From NCBI GenBank assembly GCA_029298735.1, contig JANSLP010000080.1, forward strand, positions 52,840 to 116,839: a DNA stretch of 64,000 nt, read 5' to 3'. The translations under genes were made by a program, and so were the position numbers. This document shows, one piece after another, positions 45,370-56,437 of this stretch. Origin of the DNA: Ophiostoma sp. CBS 140.51 (taxonomy: Eukaryota > Ascomycota > Sordariomycetes > Ophiostomatales > Ophiostomataceae). Each line of letters starts with the position of its first letter. Position 1 is the first letter of the stretch. The notes under the pieces are model-generated. The model did not search any database and had not been told where the DNA came from. It saw only the letters and a list, made by a program, of their open reading frames with translations.

Positions 45370-46150
45370 ATGTACGGAGACCTGGGTAACAAGCTGGTGC
45401 GTCTTTCCTTCTCCGTCTCTCCACGATTTTCTTCCCCCATCATGCGAACAACTAATTGACATCACGCCTCTACACGTCTAGGTCCAACATGCCAAGCGGA
45501 CACAGAATCTGGCGCACCTCCCGCCCTATCAGACCGAAATCGTCCGCGCCGTCACGCGCGAAGTCCGCGATCTCGACAAGGACGTCGCCCTCCTTCTCGA
45601 ACCGTTCCAGGGCAACTTTGACCCGTCCGTCGAACAAGCCACTGCCTGTGCCCTGTTGGTCGACCACCTCGCTATGCGCCGCAACAAACGCTGCCTCCTC
45701 GCCTACCACCGCACGCGCACCGACAAGCTCGAAGAGCTCGTGTGGAAGGGATCCGACGTGGTTGATCTCAGCGTGCAGCAAGTCCGGGATGCCAGTGGGG
45801 CACCAAGTGCAGGAGGACAGTCTGGCGGTCCGGGCGCCGCCGGCGGGGGCGACGGGCTCTCCTCCGAGGCCAGCAACCAGAGCAGCAGCTTGAGCCCACA
45901 GGAAGAAGACTATGTCCGGCAGTACTCGGATCTGCTGGCAGCATACAAGGGCCAATGGACAGATATTGACCTGACGGGCAGCCTGGAGCCGCCGCGAGAC
46001 CTGTTTATCGATGTGCGCGTGCTAAAGGACGCGGGTGAGATCCAGACCGAGTACGGGTCCATTACGCTGAGCCGGAACAGCCAGTTCTATGTCCGGCAGG
46101 GCGACGTGGAGCGGTTGATTGCCCAGGGCTACCTGCAGAAGCTGGGATGA
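45370..46150 (+). CDS. PSF1: GINS complex subunit Psf1
   Basis: Two exons, 45370-45396 (27 bases) and 45482-46150, phase 0; 231 residues. The start MYGDLGNKLV followed by the A-domain helices (TEIVRAVTREVRDL, then ACALLVDHLAMRRNKRCLLAY) is diagnostic of Psf1. The C-terminal B domain includes PPRDLFIDVRVLKDAGEIQTEYG and the ending VERLIAQGYLQKLG. A Gly/Ser-rich insert of roughly 40 residues (about 120-160) separates the two parts and looks disordered. Psf1 joins Sld5, Psf2 and Psf3 in the GINS tetramer of the CMG replicative helicase. Upstream ACGCGA motifs would fit G1/S expression. Confidence 0.93.
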
Positions 46151-48545
46151 GAGGCCAGCTGGTCTTCAAGAATTACCGAAGAGGTAGCATCCCGCGCCCC
46201 GAAGCCACGAAAGAGGTACGCATTTCTCTTTGTGTTGGTATTTGGCAAACATTTGCCATACTGCCATGTCATATATACAGCAGGAAAGCACCTGACTGAC
46301 AAAGGTACAGACCGGAAAGCCAGCATCGACATCCCGGAGCTGCGTATGTGTGGCCGCTACCAGGGTCCTTTCGTCACGCCGAGTGCGGAGGTTACTTGTC
46401 ACAAGGCTGTGTAGGACATTGTGATCAGTCGCTCGTCGTGCATCGGAAACAGGACGACTTGCCCCGAGACCCCGCTGCAACATGATCCACGGCCGTGTGT
46501 GAATTGGCAGGAGACACTGCTTCTTATTCGCCATGTTGATGCAATACGTCCTCGAATGTTCGCCACGCGAGAGGAGAAGAAGATATGCTCGTCGTATATT
46601 GCAGTATGGCCGAGGGCGTTTGAAGTATGAGCCAGCAGACGGTGACCCTTCAAGGACCGACTCCGTGGGGGTTGTTGGCGGTTACATGTGGGATAGAGGA
46701 GAGGCAGAATGAATATACGGCTCCTAATATGGATAGACCCTGCTGCAGAATTAAATCTTCAAATTTAGAAGAGCACATGCGCCAGTCCTCGGCGTCTACT
46801 GAAAAGTCTTTTCAGCCCACGAGGCGATCACCTGCAGCAGCCGGCCTGCATCTCGACACGGTATTCGCCGTTGAGAAAATTCTTTAAAAAATCTAAACAA
46901 TGCTCAAATGCAACTGTGCTCGACGTGGTGAGACAGGTTCGACAGCCACCTGCATGCCCTGCATCCTTACCTGCACGGCCCGTTTTTGCGCGTCCACATG
47001 GCCAATAAAGCTTTTCCGTTGTTGCAGTCCCTGCGGCACTGAGAAAAGATGATGCAGGCAGCCTTCCTGGACCGTGCATGGCTACAGTGCGGCATCAATC
47101 TTTTGTAGAAAAGGATCCACCTCGAGATAGAAGATAGACAGGAGTTTAAAAGCGCAATTCAGCTCGGAAAAGTCGTGAAAAAAAATACAACAAATCACAC
47201 GAGCTCCTGCATGGCTCTTGCAGATCCAGATTTACCCCAACTGTCGCCAATTTGAACCTTTCGTTGCACAGAAGACGCCATTGGCAATGGAATAAATTGT
47301 CCATTTCAGATTGTGAACCCTTGAAGCCTCACACTCTGAAGGTTCGCGCACTGTCCTTTTGCAAGGCATTGCATCATCCAGTTCCGCCTGCAGCCAAGAC
47401 AGTAACCTCTTCTTTCCTCTTTCGTCTTGTTTCGTTCTAGACCTGGACCTTCAAGCCTTCCTTGCTGTCGCCATTTCGACTGCTTTTTGTCGACTGTGCC
47501 TTCCGAAACGACGATATATTGACAATTCAAAAGTAAATAATGGTAGCTGCAGCTTGTATAACTCCTTCTGTTCTGGTCACGCAATGGCAGCCCCTCCTGT
47601 CATTGTTCTAGCACATGTCGATCGCTCAGCCCGTTCGCAGCTTCCCGGAGCGGTTCTTTAAAACTTGCAAGTTTCCTACTTCGTAAGTCGTAGTTTCTGT
47701 TCATAACGGGCATTACCAAAGGGAAAGCGCTAGCCCCGGGACCATAGATAACAATCCAGCAGAGACAGAGAGAAAAAGGGAAGGAGCAGAAAAAAAACAC
47801 GAAAAAACCCATCACGGCAGCTCCAGTGGCCCGCTAGTCCCGTCCGCCCAAATCCACTCTTCTCTCTCTTCTCTCCTCTTTCACTCCAGTCTCCTCCATC
47901 TAACAGGCTCCCTGTTCTCGCCGCAACAGCATCGTCGATCCTTGGCCTGCAGCGGCCGAAGCTACCCTACTGCCCCTAGTCTATTTTCCTTGTTGGCAGT
48001 GAGAGAGGGCTTGGGCCGTTTTGCGTCCTTTGCGCAGGCTCTGTTGGTGAACCTCTTCTTCTTTCCTTTTCTTTTGCACTCCGACTTTGTCGTCATCATA
48101 CTTCCAACATCGAACCTTTTAAATCTCTTTTGCATATTCTTTACACACTTCTTGGGTACTTTTGGTTAACGGCCTCGCAACAACACACCCTTGGCAGTTT
48201 CCGGCTTTGCAAAACTGCAGACTAAACTCGCCCTACTGTCTGCCCCATTGACGCCACTCTTTTCTATCGAGTCCTTCATTTAGCTGCCCCCAGATTCGAT
48301 AGAGAGACCCACGATATCCCTCCTCTGCCGGCACGCTCTACTCTTCTTTCTCGACAGCTCTCCGACCTTTCTACTTTTCTACCGATTTGCTTTGTCTACA
48401 GCATGCTGTTGTCATAAACCGGTGTGCAGCTCAGCAGTGGGCAGGGAGCATTCCGGCAAACTCGACGATACTCGACGATACTCGACGACACTCGTCGAGA
48501 CTGAAACCTACATAAGAGACGACCACACACATCACCACCTACACC
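46151..48545. other. Long spacer and leader upstream of the VSB1-type transporter
   Basis: About 2.4 kb without a supported conventional gene. One 50-codon cysteine-rich frame (46900-47052) is noted as a lead only. From about 47840 the sequence is a C/T-rich leader with a tandem decamer (48461-48500) just before the start codon. Confidence 0.45.
48461..48500 (+). repeat. CTCGACGATA tandem decamer
   Basis: Two perfect copies of CTCGACGATA (48461-48480), a third with one change (48481-48490) and a decayed fourth (CTCGTCGAGA, 48491-48500), 46 bases upstream of the start codon and so in the 5' leader. Confidence 0.7.
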
Positions 48546-51500
48546 ATGTCCTCGACACCTCCTACAGCTTTTGCCTTTACGGCTTGGGGCCGCCGGCGAG
48601 CCGGGTCCGTCACCTCGGATGACAGCGGCAGCATCCACGACAGCCGCGGCCGGCATCGCTCCATCAGCTCCATGGTCGCACCCCGAGAACCTTTCCACAG
48701 CCAAGACGGCCGCTCGCACCAGCACCAGCATCACAACCAGCAGCAGCAGTTTCTGTCTTCGTCCCTAGCTTCGACGAGCCACCGCGAGCCCATCCGCTCA
48801 TTCATCAACCCGGCACAACGTGACAACTTGGCTCCCGTCAGCAGCCAGCTTCACGCAAGATCCGTCCGCGAAGACACGGCCGAGCTCGCCACTTACCAGC
48901 TCGCCGACAAGACTGAGCGCCAAAACTACTCGATCCTTGCCCGCAATCGTTCTCTGTCCTTCCGCACGACATTCTCGTCTGACGTGGAAGCCGACGACTG
49001 CGAGTCCCCGACGACCAATGCCTCCAGTAACTGGGGGCCCGAGCCGATTGAAGAGACGTCCGAGCCTGAACCGTCGCCGTCAACGGAAGGAGAGGACCGC
49101 CAGCTGGGCGAGGGAGATGAGGCATCAGAAGACACAGAAGACGCCGCATTTGGCGAGAGCCCCTCCCTGTTGACACGAGCATTGCGGCGCTCGCCCCCAC
49201 AGACCCCCATCGATCCCTCGACCTCCACCGATCAGCAACAAGAGGAAGAACACCAACAACAGCAGCAGCAGCCATCGGCAGCAGCACGAATTGGCGCATA
49301 CCGGGGACGTATATACCGCATACAGGGAACACACGGGCGCGAACGGAGTAACAGCAATGCTGTGTTCTCCGACGCGGATGAGGACGGTGACGATGTTCGG
49401 CCTAGTGGCGCAAGACGCTCACAGGTCCGGCAATCTTCGTCAGCCGCCGTTGACGGTCCTGCACAGGCACCTACAGAGTCGACACCTCTCCTGGGAAACC
49501 CAGTAGCCGCGAACGGGTCTGCTGACCGGGCCTCATACGATTTGGAGGGCCAGAAGACGACGATACGGAGGCGTATTCTGAACGTCTTTGGCCGAAAGCG
49601 CCAGGACGGCACCAGAAATGGGCCTGTACGCAGCCCGACCATTGTGGTCAAGGACAGGATCAAGAAGACCTTCCGCAACGTCAAGGAGCTCAAGTGGTGG
49701 GACCGCAGACGGCTCTGGGAGAATGTGGTTGTGGCGCCTATTGCGTGTCTACCAGCCGTCATCGTTGGCCTGCTCCTCAACATTCTGGATGCTCTTTCAT
49801 ACGGCATGATTTTGTTCCCTCTGGGCAATCCCATTTTCGCACATCTGGGAGCTGCCGGCATCTCCATCTTCTACGTCAGCACCATCGTGTCACAGATTGT
49901 GTTCTCGAGTGCGAGTATCTTCAAGGGTGGCATTGGCTCCGAGTTGATCGAGGTTGTACCTTTTTTCCACAGTATGGCCTTGACCATCACCGATATTGTG
50001 GGCGAAGAGAGCCCCGACGCCGTCATTGCGACGACCATCACCTCGTACGCCCTCAGTGCCATGGTGACAGGCACAGTCTTCTACCTCATGGGCCACTTCA
50101 AGTTTGGCTACATTGTCGGCTTTATCCCACGCCATATCCTCATCGGCTGCATTGGCGGTGTTGGTTGGTTCCTGATTGCGACTGGCTTCGAGGTGACAGC
50201 ACGCATCGACGGCAGTCTTGAGTACGACCTTGACACGCTCAAGAAGCTCATGCAGCCTGATACGGTGCCACTCTGGATCATTCCTCTGATTTTGGCTATT
50301 GTTCTCTTCTATGGACAAAAGCATGTCACCAACAAATACTTTCTCCCTCTTTACATTATCGCCATCCCCTTTGTCTTCTATCTTGTTGCCCTTGCTGGAG
50401 GTACTGCGACGCCAGAGAATCTTCGCAACGACGGTTGGGTGTTCCAAGGTCCGCCAGCCGACGAGCCCTGGTGGTATTTCTACACTCTATACAGTAAGTT
50501 GCCCAATTAACCTTCAAATATTCTCGAGCAGGAACTAGTCTAACACATTCAGAATTCGACCAGGTTCATTGGGGAGCCATTGGCCAATGTATCCCAGCCA
50601 TGCTTGCTCTGACGTTCTTTGGCATCCTGCACGTCCCCATCAACGTGCCGGCTCTGGCACTCAATACGGGCGAAGACCATGCCGACCTGAACCACGAGCT
50701 GAAGCTGCACGGCTACTCCAACTTTTTGTCGGGATGCATGGGCAGTATCCAAAACTACCTCGTCTACGCCAACACGCTCTTCTTTATGCGCTCGGGCGGT
50801 GACAGCCGTCTGGCTGGCTTCGAGCTAGCCTTCCTGACGTTCGGTGTGATGCTGATCGGGCCCAAGACCATTGGATACATTCCCGTTATGATGGTTGGCT
50901 GCCTTATCTTCGACCTTGGCTTTGAGCTTCTCGTCGAGGCCGTCTGGCAACCCCGCAAGAAGCTCAAGCTTTTGGAATACGTGACGGTTATTGTTATTGT
51001 ACTGATTATGGGCATGTACGACTTTGTCGTGGGCATTGGCTTCGGTATCTTGCTGGCGTTTGTCTCGTTGATTTTCCAAACGTCGCAAATTTCGGCTGTC
51101 CGCGCCATGTACGCCGGCGACATTGTCAACTCGACCGTGCGCCGCAACCACTCGCAGCACCACTACCTGCGCCAAGTGGGACGCCAGATCTGCATCATCA
51201 AGGTGGCCGGCTACTTGTTCTTCGGTACGATTGTCAGTGTCGAGCAGAAGATTCGCGACCTGATTGCAGACGAGGCGTTCATTCAGCGGCCGATCCGCTA
51301 CCTTATCCTGGACCTGCGCCAGGTGACGGGACTGGACTACTCGGCCGGTGAAGCCTTTAACACAATCAGTCGTCTTCTCAACGGCAAGGGCATCCACCTT
51401 GTCTTGAGTGGCGTAGATGCCAACCGTGCTCTGGGCCATGACTTACGCGCTGTTGGATTGGGAGAGGATGGTATCGAGGTCGCTTTCTTGCCGGACATCA

Positions 51501-52270
51501 ACTCGGCCCTTGAGCTATGCGAGAACGAGCTGCTCAAGACACTCTATGCCAGCCAAGAGGCCGAGGCCAGCGAGACTGTCAAGACCTCGGCAGCCGGTGA
51601 TGCGAATGCCGCTGTCGCTTCCAAGAATGTGTCGGGTGCAACACCTACGCCATCCGTCAACTCGCACTTGCACCCCCCTGCCGGTGGAAATGGGAATGGA
51701 AATGGTGGGCCCTCGGTCGATATGCTCGCCAGCTCGCCGCGCCGGAACCTTTTGCAGACTGCCGCCCGCGAGTCGATCAACCGTCTGGAAGACCGCCGCC
51801 AGCCCAAGTGGCAAAACTTTGCCGAACCGTTGCGGCTGATGCTCCAGGTCTTTGAGGATATCAGCGACAAGAACGAGGACTTTTGGTACCGTGCCACCCG
51901 CTATTTCACGAGACAAGAGTTCGCCGCGGGCCAAATGTTGTTCCATGCCGGCGAGCCCGCCGAGGGGTTTTATCTGCTGGAAAAGGGCATCGTGCGGGCC
52001 GAGTACGACCTCCCGCATGGCCAGTGTTACCACGAAAGCATTGTCGCCGGCACCACCTGCGGCGAGCTACCCTTCTTCTCGGACACGACACGCACGGCCA
52101 CGGCCTATGCCGACTTGGATTGTGTCGTCTGGGTGCTCGAGCGGGCGGCCTGGCAGCGGCTGCAAAAGGACGACCCAGAGGTGGCCAACGAGCTGCTGCG
52201 GGTGTCGCTGAAGCTGACAGCAGAACGGATGTCCACAGTCCCGGCGTCGACAATGCTGATGGCGGACTGA
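48546..52270 (+). CDS. VSB1: SulP-STAS transporter with cNMP-binding domain (Vsb1-like)
   Basis: Two exons, 48546-50493 and 50553-52270; 1221 residues. The first 370 residues are a disordered cytosolic region rich in Ser, Gln, Glu and Arg (poly-Gln near 49240-49275). The SulP membrane core (about 385-840) has the typical LLLNILDALSYGMILFPLGN first helix and GIGSELIEVVPFFHSMA. A STAS domain (about 860-990) includes YLILDLRQVTGLDYSA. A Gly/Asn linker leads to a cyclic-nucleotide-binding-like domain at about 1095-1200 (AAGQMLFHAGEPAEGFYLLE, GTTCGELPFF). This SulP+STAS+cNMP order is that of yeast Vsb1 (YGR125W), linked to vacuolar storage of basic amino acids, so sulfate transport should not be assumed. 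Vacuolar location is inferred. Confidence 0.88.
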
Positions 52271-52772
52271 GATGTGTAGGGGTGGACTGTATTTTAATTT
52301 GTTACATTGCGTGTTTTTATTTCTTTTGGAGGCGGCACATCTAGCGGTGTTATTTAGAGACATTTTTGGTTCAGTTTTGGTTTTACTTTTGGACATATAT
52401 AAACAGATGATATACAAAAGCCAATCTACAGCGATTTTCTAAATTGGGACCGTTTTTAAGTGACATTGCTTGCAAGATTCTGGACATGTCGTTGAAGAGG
52501 ATACATGAAGTACCTGAACCAACACTGTTAGTGGTCGCTACCACTAGCCCCGCCAAAATAGCTGAGCCAGTCTCGACAAGGGCCTGAACAAGGCTCTGGC
52601 ACGCCAAAATAAAAGCGGGTCTTATCGGCGCCGCTAAAGTGCATTCCCGTATCGCGATAAGAAAAAAGTTACAGAAAAAGTTTCCATGAAGTTTATTTGC
52701 GGCAGAACATTTGCAGTACACACTCTCTCAACATCACCACCTCCCACGACACATCCACCCCCCACACTCACG
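52271..52772. other. Spacer between VSB1 and NIP7
   Basis: AT-leaning 3' region then a short C/A-rich leader for NIP7. Nothing else recognised. Confidence 0.45.
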
Positions 52773-53401
52773 ATGCGCCCTCTCACAGAAGAAGAGACCC
52801 AGACGGTCTTCAAGAAGCTCGCCGACTACACGGGCGCCTCCCTCAAGAACCTGATTGCGCCCATTGACGATTCTCCGGATGCCGACCGCCACGTCTTCCG
52901 TCTGTCCCACGACCGTGTCTACTATGTTCTCCTGTCCGTTGCCAACCTGGCGACGTCTGTTGCCCGCGACAAGCTCCTGTCGGTCGGCACATGTCTAGGT
53001 GCGTCTCTCTTCCAAACACACACACTCGCACAATGACCTGCCACTAACTCTCGTGTGCAGGTAAATTTACAAAGACGGGCAAGTTCCGCCTCCACATCAC
53101 CGCCCTCCCCGTCATTGCCGAACACGCCCGCTACAAGATCTGGGTCCGCCCCAACGGTGTCATGCCTTTCTTGTACGGCGGCAACATTCTCAAGGCCCAC
53201 GTCGGCCGCTACTCCGAGGACTGCCCCGAGCACCAGGGCATCGTCGTCGTCACCATGGACGATATCCCCATTGGCTTTGGTGTGACGGCGCGCGGCACGG
53301 TTGAGGCGCGGCGGGTGGAGCCGACGGCCATTGTGTGCTTCCGGCAAGCCGACTGCGGCGAGTACCTGCGGGACGAGAGCTCGCTGTTCTCGTCTGGTTG
53401 A
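52773..53401 (+). CDS. NIP7: 60S ribosome biogenesis factor Nip7
   Basis: Two exons, 52773-52998 and 53061-53401, with a glycine codon split by the 62-base intron; 188 residues against about 180 in yeast. The N-terminal domain starts MRPLTEEETQTVFKKLADYT and includes SHDRVYYVLLSVANLA; after the join comes GKFTKTGKFRLHITAL, then the PUA domain with WVRPNGVMPFLYGGNILKAH and DIPIGFGVTARGT. These blocks are strongly diagnostic of Nip7. It binds pre-rRNA in nucleolar pre-60S particles and is needed for 27S processing. The last 20 residues (ADCGEYLRDESSLF) are also conserved. Confidence 0.95.
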
Positions 53402-54742
53402 GTTGTCGAGGGTGGAGTAAGGAGATGAGGGGGTCGGCATACGATGGCAGAGAAGGGACACAGCCATACGACTACGGTTCCAAGCGACTACTCGATACCC
53501 GAAAGACCGACGATGTGCCCTACAAAGGTCCTTTTAACGACGGCAGCCTGGTTGTGTTCCTGTCCAACCTCAGATGGAACCACGATGCTACAGCAGTGAG
53601 GCTTCGATGTACCGCTAGGCGCTTGAAGGAGAGAAGATACTCGGACGTTTTGGTCTTGGTCAAGAGGGCACGCGCTGTCTCTCACATGGCTATCCTATCA
53701 ACTGTCCGGCTGGTGGGAGGATTGTGTTTGACGTTGGAAAAAAAGTAGAGTTGGAGGACCATGGTCAACAAAAAGGGCATACCGGCGTACAAAAGGCGTT
53801 TATGTTTCAACTTTGACATATTATCACAATAGCATTTCATTTTTCTTTGTTTTGGATATCAAGAGAAAGGCAGACAAAAGCGTTGTTGAACGTCGTAATT
53901 TTTAACATCATTTGTATGGACGACGAGCCAGCCCTGTAGTACGGCAGTTTCGTTAGCAGCGTTACAGTGAAAGAAGTGCCCGAAGCGCCCTGAAGGGCCT
54001 TAACTTACAGCACGACACTGCCAAGTGCACAGTCACCAATCAGCATTGCGCCATGAGATCGCCAACTTGCTCACAAGTTCACAGAGCCAGCCAGCATAGC
54101 CTGTTTGATAGGCAAGAAACACGAGACAAAAACAAAGGCTCGTCCACGGCGATCGGAGACAATTTCCATTTGGTCATTTTTTTCCACATCGAGAACAGGC
54201 ATTTGTGCAGGTCTTTTCGTCTGTGCAGGTTTGGCTCATTTCTTTGGCCTCTTTGTCTAGAGGTGCTGCTAATGCGCCCCAATTTTATAGCAGTGTTTGA
54301 CCAATGACGGCCAATAGCTAGCGACCTCTTCACCAGAGCGTCTTCTGACTGCCTGCGATAGCGTCGCCTACGTCATCGACCCGATGGCGGTAGATCGAGT
54401 AGATCGGGGAGGGAAAGAGCTACGATGGGGCACGCCTCGCACCCCTTTTCTTTGTATGACGATGGAGCTTGTTCGTGCTTGTGTCTCAAAAAGAGCCGAA
54501 GAGGAGACCAACCGGAAAAGGATCTAGACTTTTAAAATAGATGGAAAGCCCCTCTACGTTTCAATTGTTTTTCTTTTGTTCCTCTCTTGGATCTCTTCGT
54601 CGGACATTTTTCATCTTTTTTGTTTTCTTGATTATCTTTCCGTTTCATCCGTCTCTATATCCTTGTTTACGACCCTTGTCAGGAGTACATTGGATTTATT
54701 GGATCTTACGGAACTTACCTGTATTACAGGAACACCCCTAAC
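53402..54742. other. Spacer between NIP7 and the DUF2434-like gene
   Basis: About 1.3 kb. CCAAT boxes at 54301-54305 and 54311-54315 precede a short repeated GTAGATCGAGTAGATCGGGG (54391-54410) and a T-rich leader. No gene supported. Confidence 0.45.
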
Positions 54743-56437
54743 ATGAAGAAGTTCTTCACGACGGCGGACAACAGCTCCGCTCGGAGCCAGGGCCGCCCTG
54801 AACTCGACGAGTCGGCCTCCCGCGACAGCCTCGACCAGCCTTCCTCTGCAGGACCGCCGCCTGACGAGACGACGCGTCTGCTACCGAACCGCATTGACAG
54901 CAACTACAATGGCTACTTGAGCCCCGACGACCCGGCCGTGTCGCCCTATAACCTTTTTTCTGTGCGGGCGGCCCACTACTTTACGGGCTTTTTGCTGATT
55001 CTGACATCGATCTGGTGGATCTTGCTGCTCGTGTCGCTGTTCGTCACACCGCCCGGGTTCGAGACACGCGGCTCGCCCTTTACAGCGTTCAGCTATGCCA
55101 CCGTGGCCGTGACCAGCCTCGCTGTCTGCCTGCTGTTCTTTGCGGCCCCCTCCAAGTCGGTGCGCATCATCACGGGCATCGTCGCTTTGTTCTTGTTTAT
55201 CAACACCATCATTACAGCCGCCGTCGAGCGTACCCGCCACGAAGAGGGCTGGGTTGGCATCACCAGCGTCACCTGGGCCCTGGCCATGGCCGTATGGACC
55301 ATCATTGCCGACCGCACCGTGCAGTGGGGCAAGCGCGAAGAGGAGGAGCGTCTCACAGGCCGCCCAGAGTCGCGCCGCACGCTGCTCGAGTGGATCGAGG
55401 TGTCGGTGTCGAGCATCATTTTGATTATTCTGTGCGTCGTCACGGCCCTGCTGACGTGCACCCTGATCCTGCGCTCGCTCGATGCCGGCCTGGCCCCCCT
55501 GGGCAAGCGGTACTGGGTCGACGGCAACAAGTACGAGATCCACGTCTACTGCCACGGCAGCAAGTCCAAGGAGCCTCTGCCGACTGTGCTCTTTGAGGGT
55601 GGGGACGACCCGGTCGAGAACGGGCTGTGGCAGTTTGCCCAGAGCGCCGTCCAGAACGGCTCCATCAACCGCTACTGTTTCGCTGACCGCCCCGGCCTGG
55701 GCTGGAGCGACACGGCTCCCTCGCCGTTCTCGGCCGGCCAGGCCACCGAGGCTTTGAGTGAGGCTCTGGCCCATGCTGGCGAGACGGGCCCCTGGGTGCT
55801 GGTCGGTGCGGGCGTCGGCTCCATCTACTCGCGTGTCTTTTCGTCGCGCCACGGCACCGAGATTGAGGGTCTGTTGCTGCTCGACCCACTGCACGAGGAC
55901 CTGCTCGACCGCGTTGGTGCTTCCGGTCGTGGCTTCTGGTTGTGGCTGCGCGGTGTTTTGTCGCCCCTCGGTGTCGATCGTGTCCCCGGCGCGCTATTCA
56001 AGGGCCGCACCCGTGAAGACCGCGTCTGGGGCCGTGCCGCCTACCAGAACAGCAAGACCATCTTTGCCAAGCTCCAGGAAAGCCTCGTCGCCAACTCTTT
56101 GACCAAGCGCGACGCCATAACCAGCCGCGCCATTCAGTACCAGGACACGCCCCTGGCTCTCATTTCGTCGGGCAACCAGATCAAGAAGGACAAAGTCTGG
56201 GAGGACAAGCAAAAGGATCTCTCCAAACTCACACACACGCTGCTGAGCTGGGACATTGTCGCCGACGCGCCGCACGAGATTTGGCGCACGCTCGAGGGCC
56301 GCGAGCTGATTGAGAAGCGGCTCAAGAAGCTGGTGCGCCGCCCAGCCAAGCACCCAGGCACGAAGGAGGCCAGTGAGGCTGTTGAGGCCAAGGAGGAGGT
56401 TGCGACCGATGAGGAGAATGTTGGCGAGGCAAACTAA
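54743..56437 (+). CDS. Multi-pass membrane protein with degenerate alpha/beta-hydrolase domain (DUF2434-like)
   Basis: Single exon, 564 residues. A hydrophilic N-terminus (1-70) is followed by about five hydrophobic helices (roughly 78-100, 117-135, 138-160, 175-190 and 218-242) and then a cytosolic or lumenal alpha/beta-hydrolase-like domain. RYCFADRPGLGWSDTA is the classic loop after strand 4. The nucleophile elbow reads VLVGAGVGSIYS: the expected GxSxG has glycine in place of the serine. LLLDPLHED and DAPHEIW match the later acid and histidine regions. The layout recalls the fungal DUF2434 family. With the serine lost it is probably not a hydrolase, so a scaffolding or binding role is inferred. 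The C-terminal tail is Lys/Glu-rich. Confidence 0.7.
   Translation: MKKFFTTADNSSARSQGRPELDESASRDSLDQPSSAGPPPDETTRLLPNRIDSNYNGYLSPDDPAVSPYNLFSVRAAHYFTGFLLILTSIWWILLLVSLFVTPPGFETRGSPFTAFSYATVAVTSLAVCLLFFAAPSKSVRIITGIVALFLFINTIITAAVERTRHEEGWVGITSVTWALAMAVWTIIADRTVQWGKREEEERLTGRPESRRTLLEWIEVSVSSIILIILCVVTALLTCTLILRSLDAGLAPLGKRYWVDGNKYEIHVYCHGSKSKEPLPTVLFEGGDDPVENGLWQFAQSAVQNGSINRYCFADRPGLGWSDTAPSPFSAGQATEALSEALAHAGETGPWVLVGAGVGSIYSRVFSSRHGTEIEGLLLLDPLHEDLLDRVGASGRGFWLWLRGVLSPLGVDRVPGALFKGRTREDRVWGRAAYQNSKTIFAKLQESLVANSLTKRDAITSRAIQYQDTPLALISSGNQIKKDKVWEDKQKDLSKLTHTLLSWDIVADAPHEIWRTLEGRELIEKRLKKLVRRPAKHPGTKEASEAVEAKEEVATDEENVGEAN

Noticed and set aside
46166..46887. Several 60-120 codon frames downstream of PSF1
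   Set aside because: No conserved features, overlapping on both strands; chance frames in intergenic DNA.
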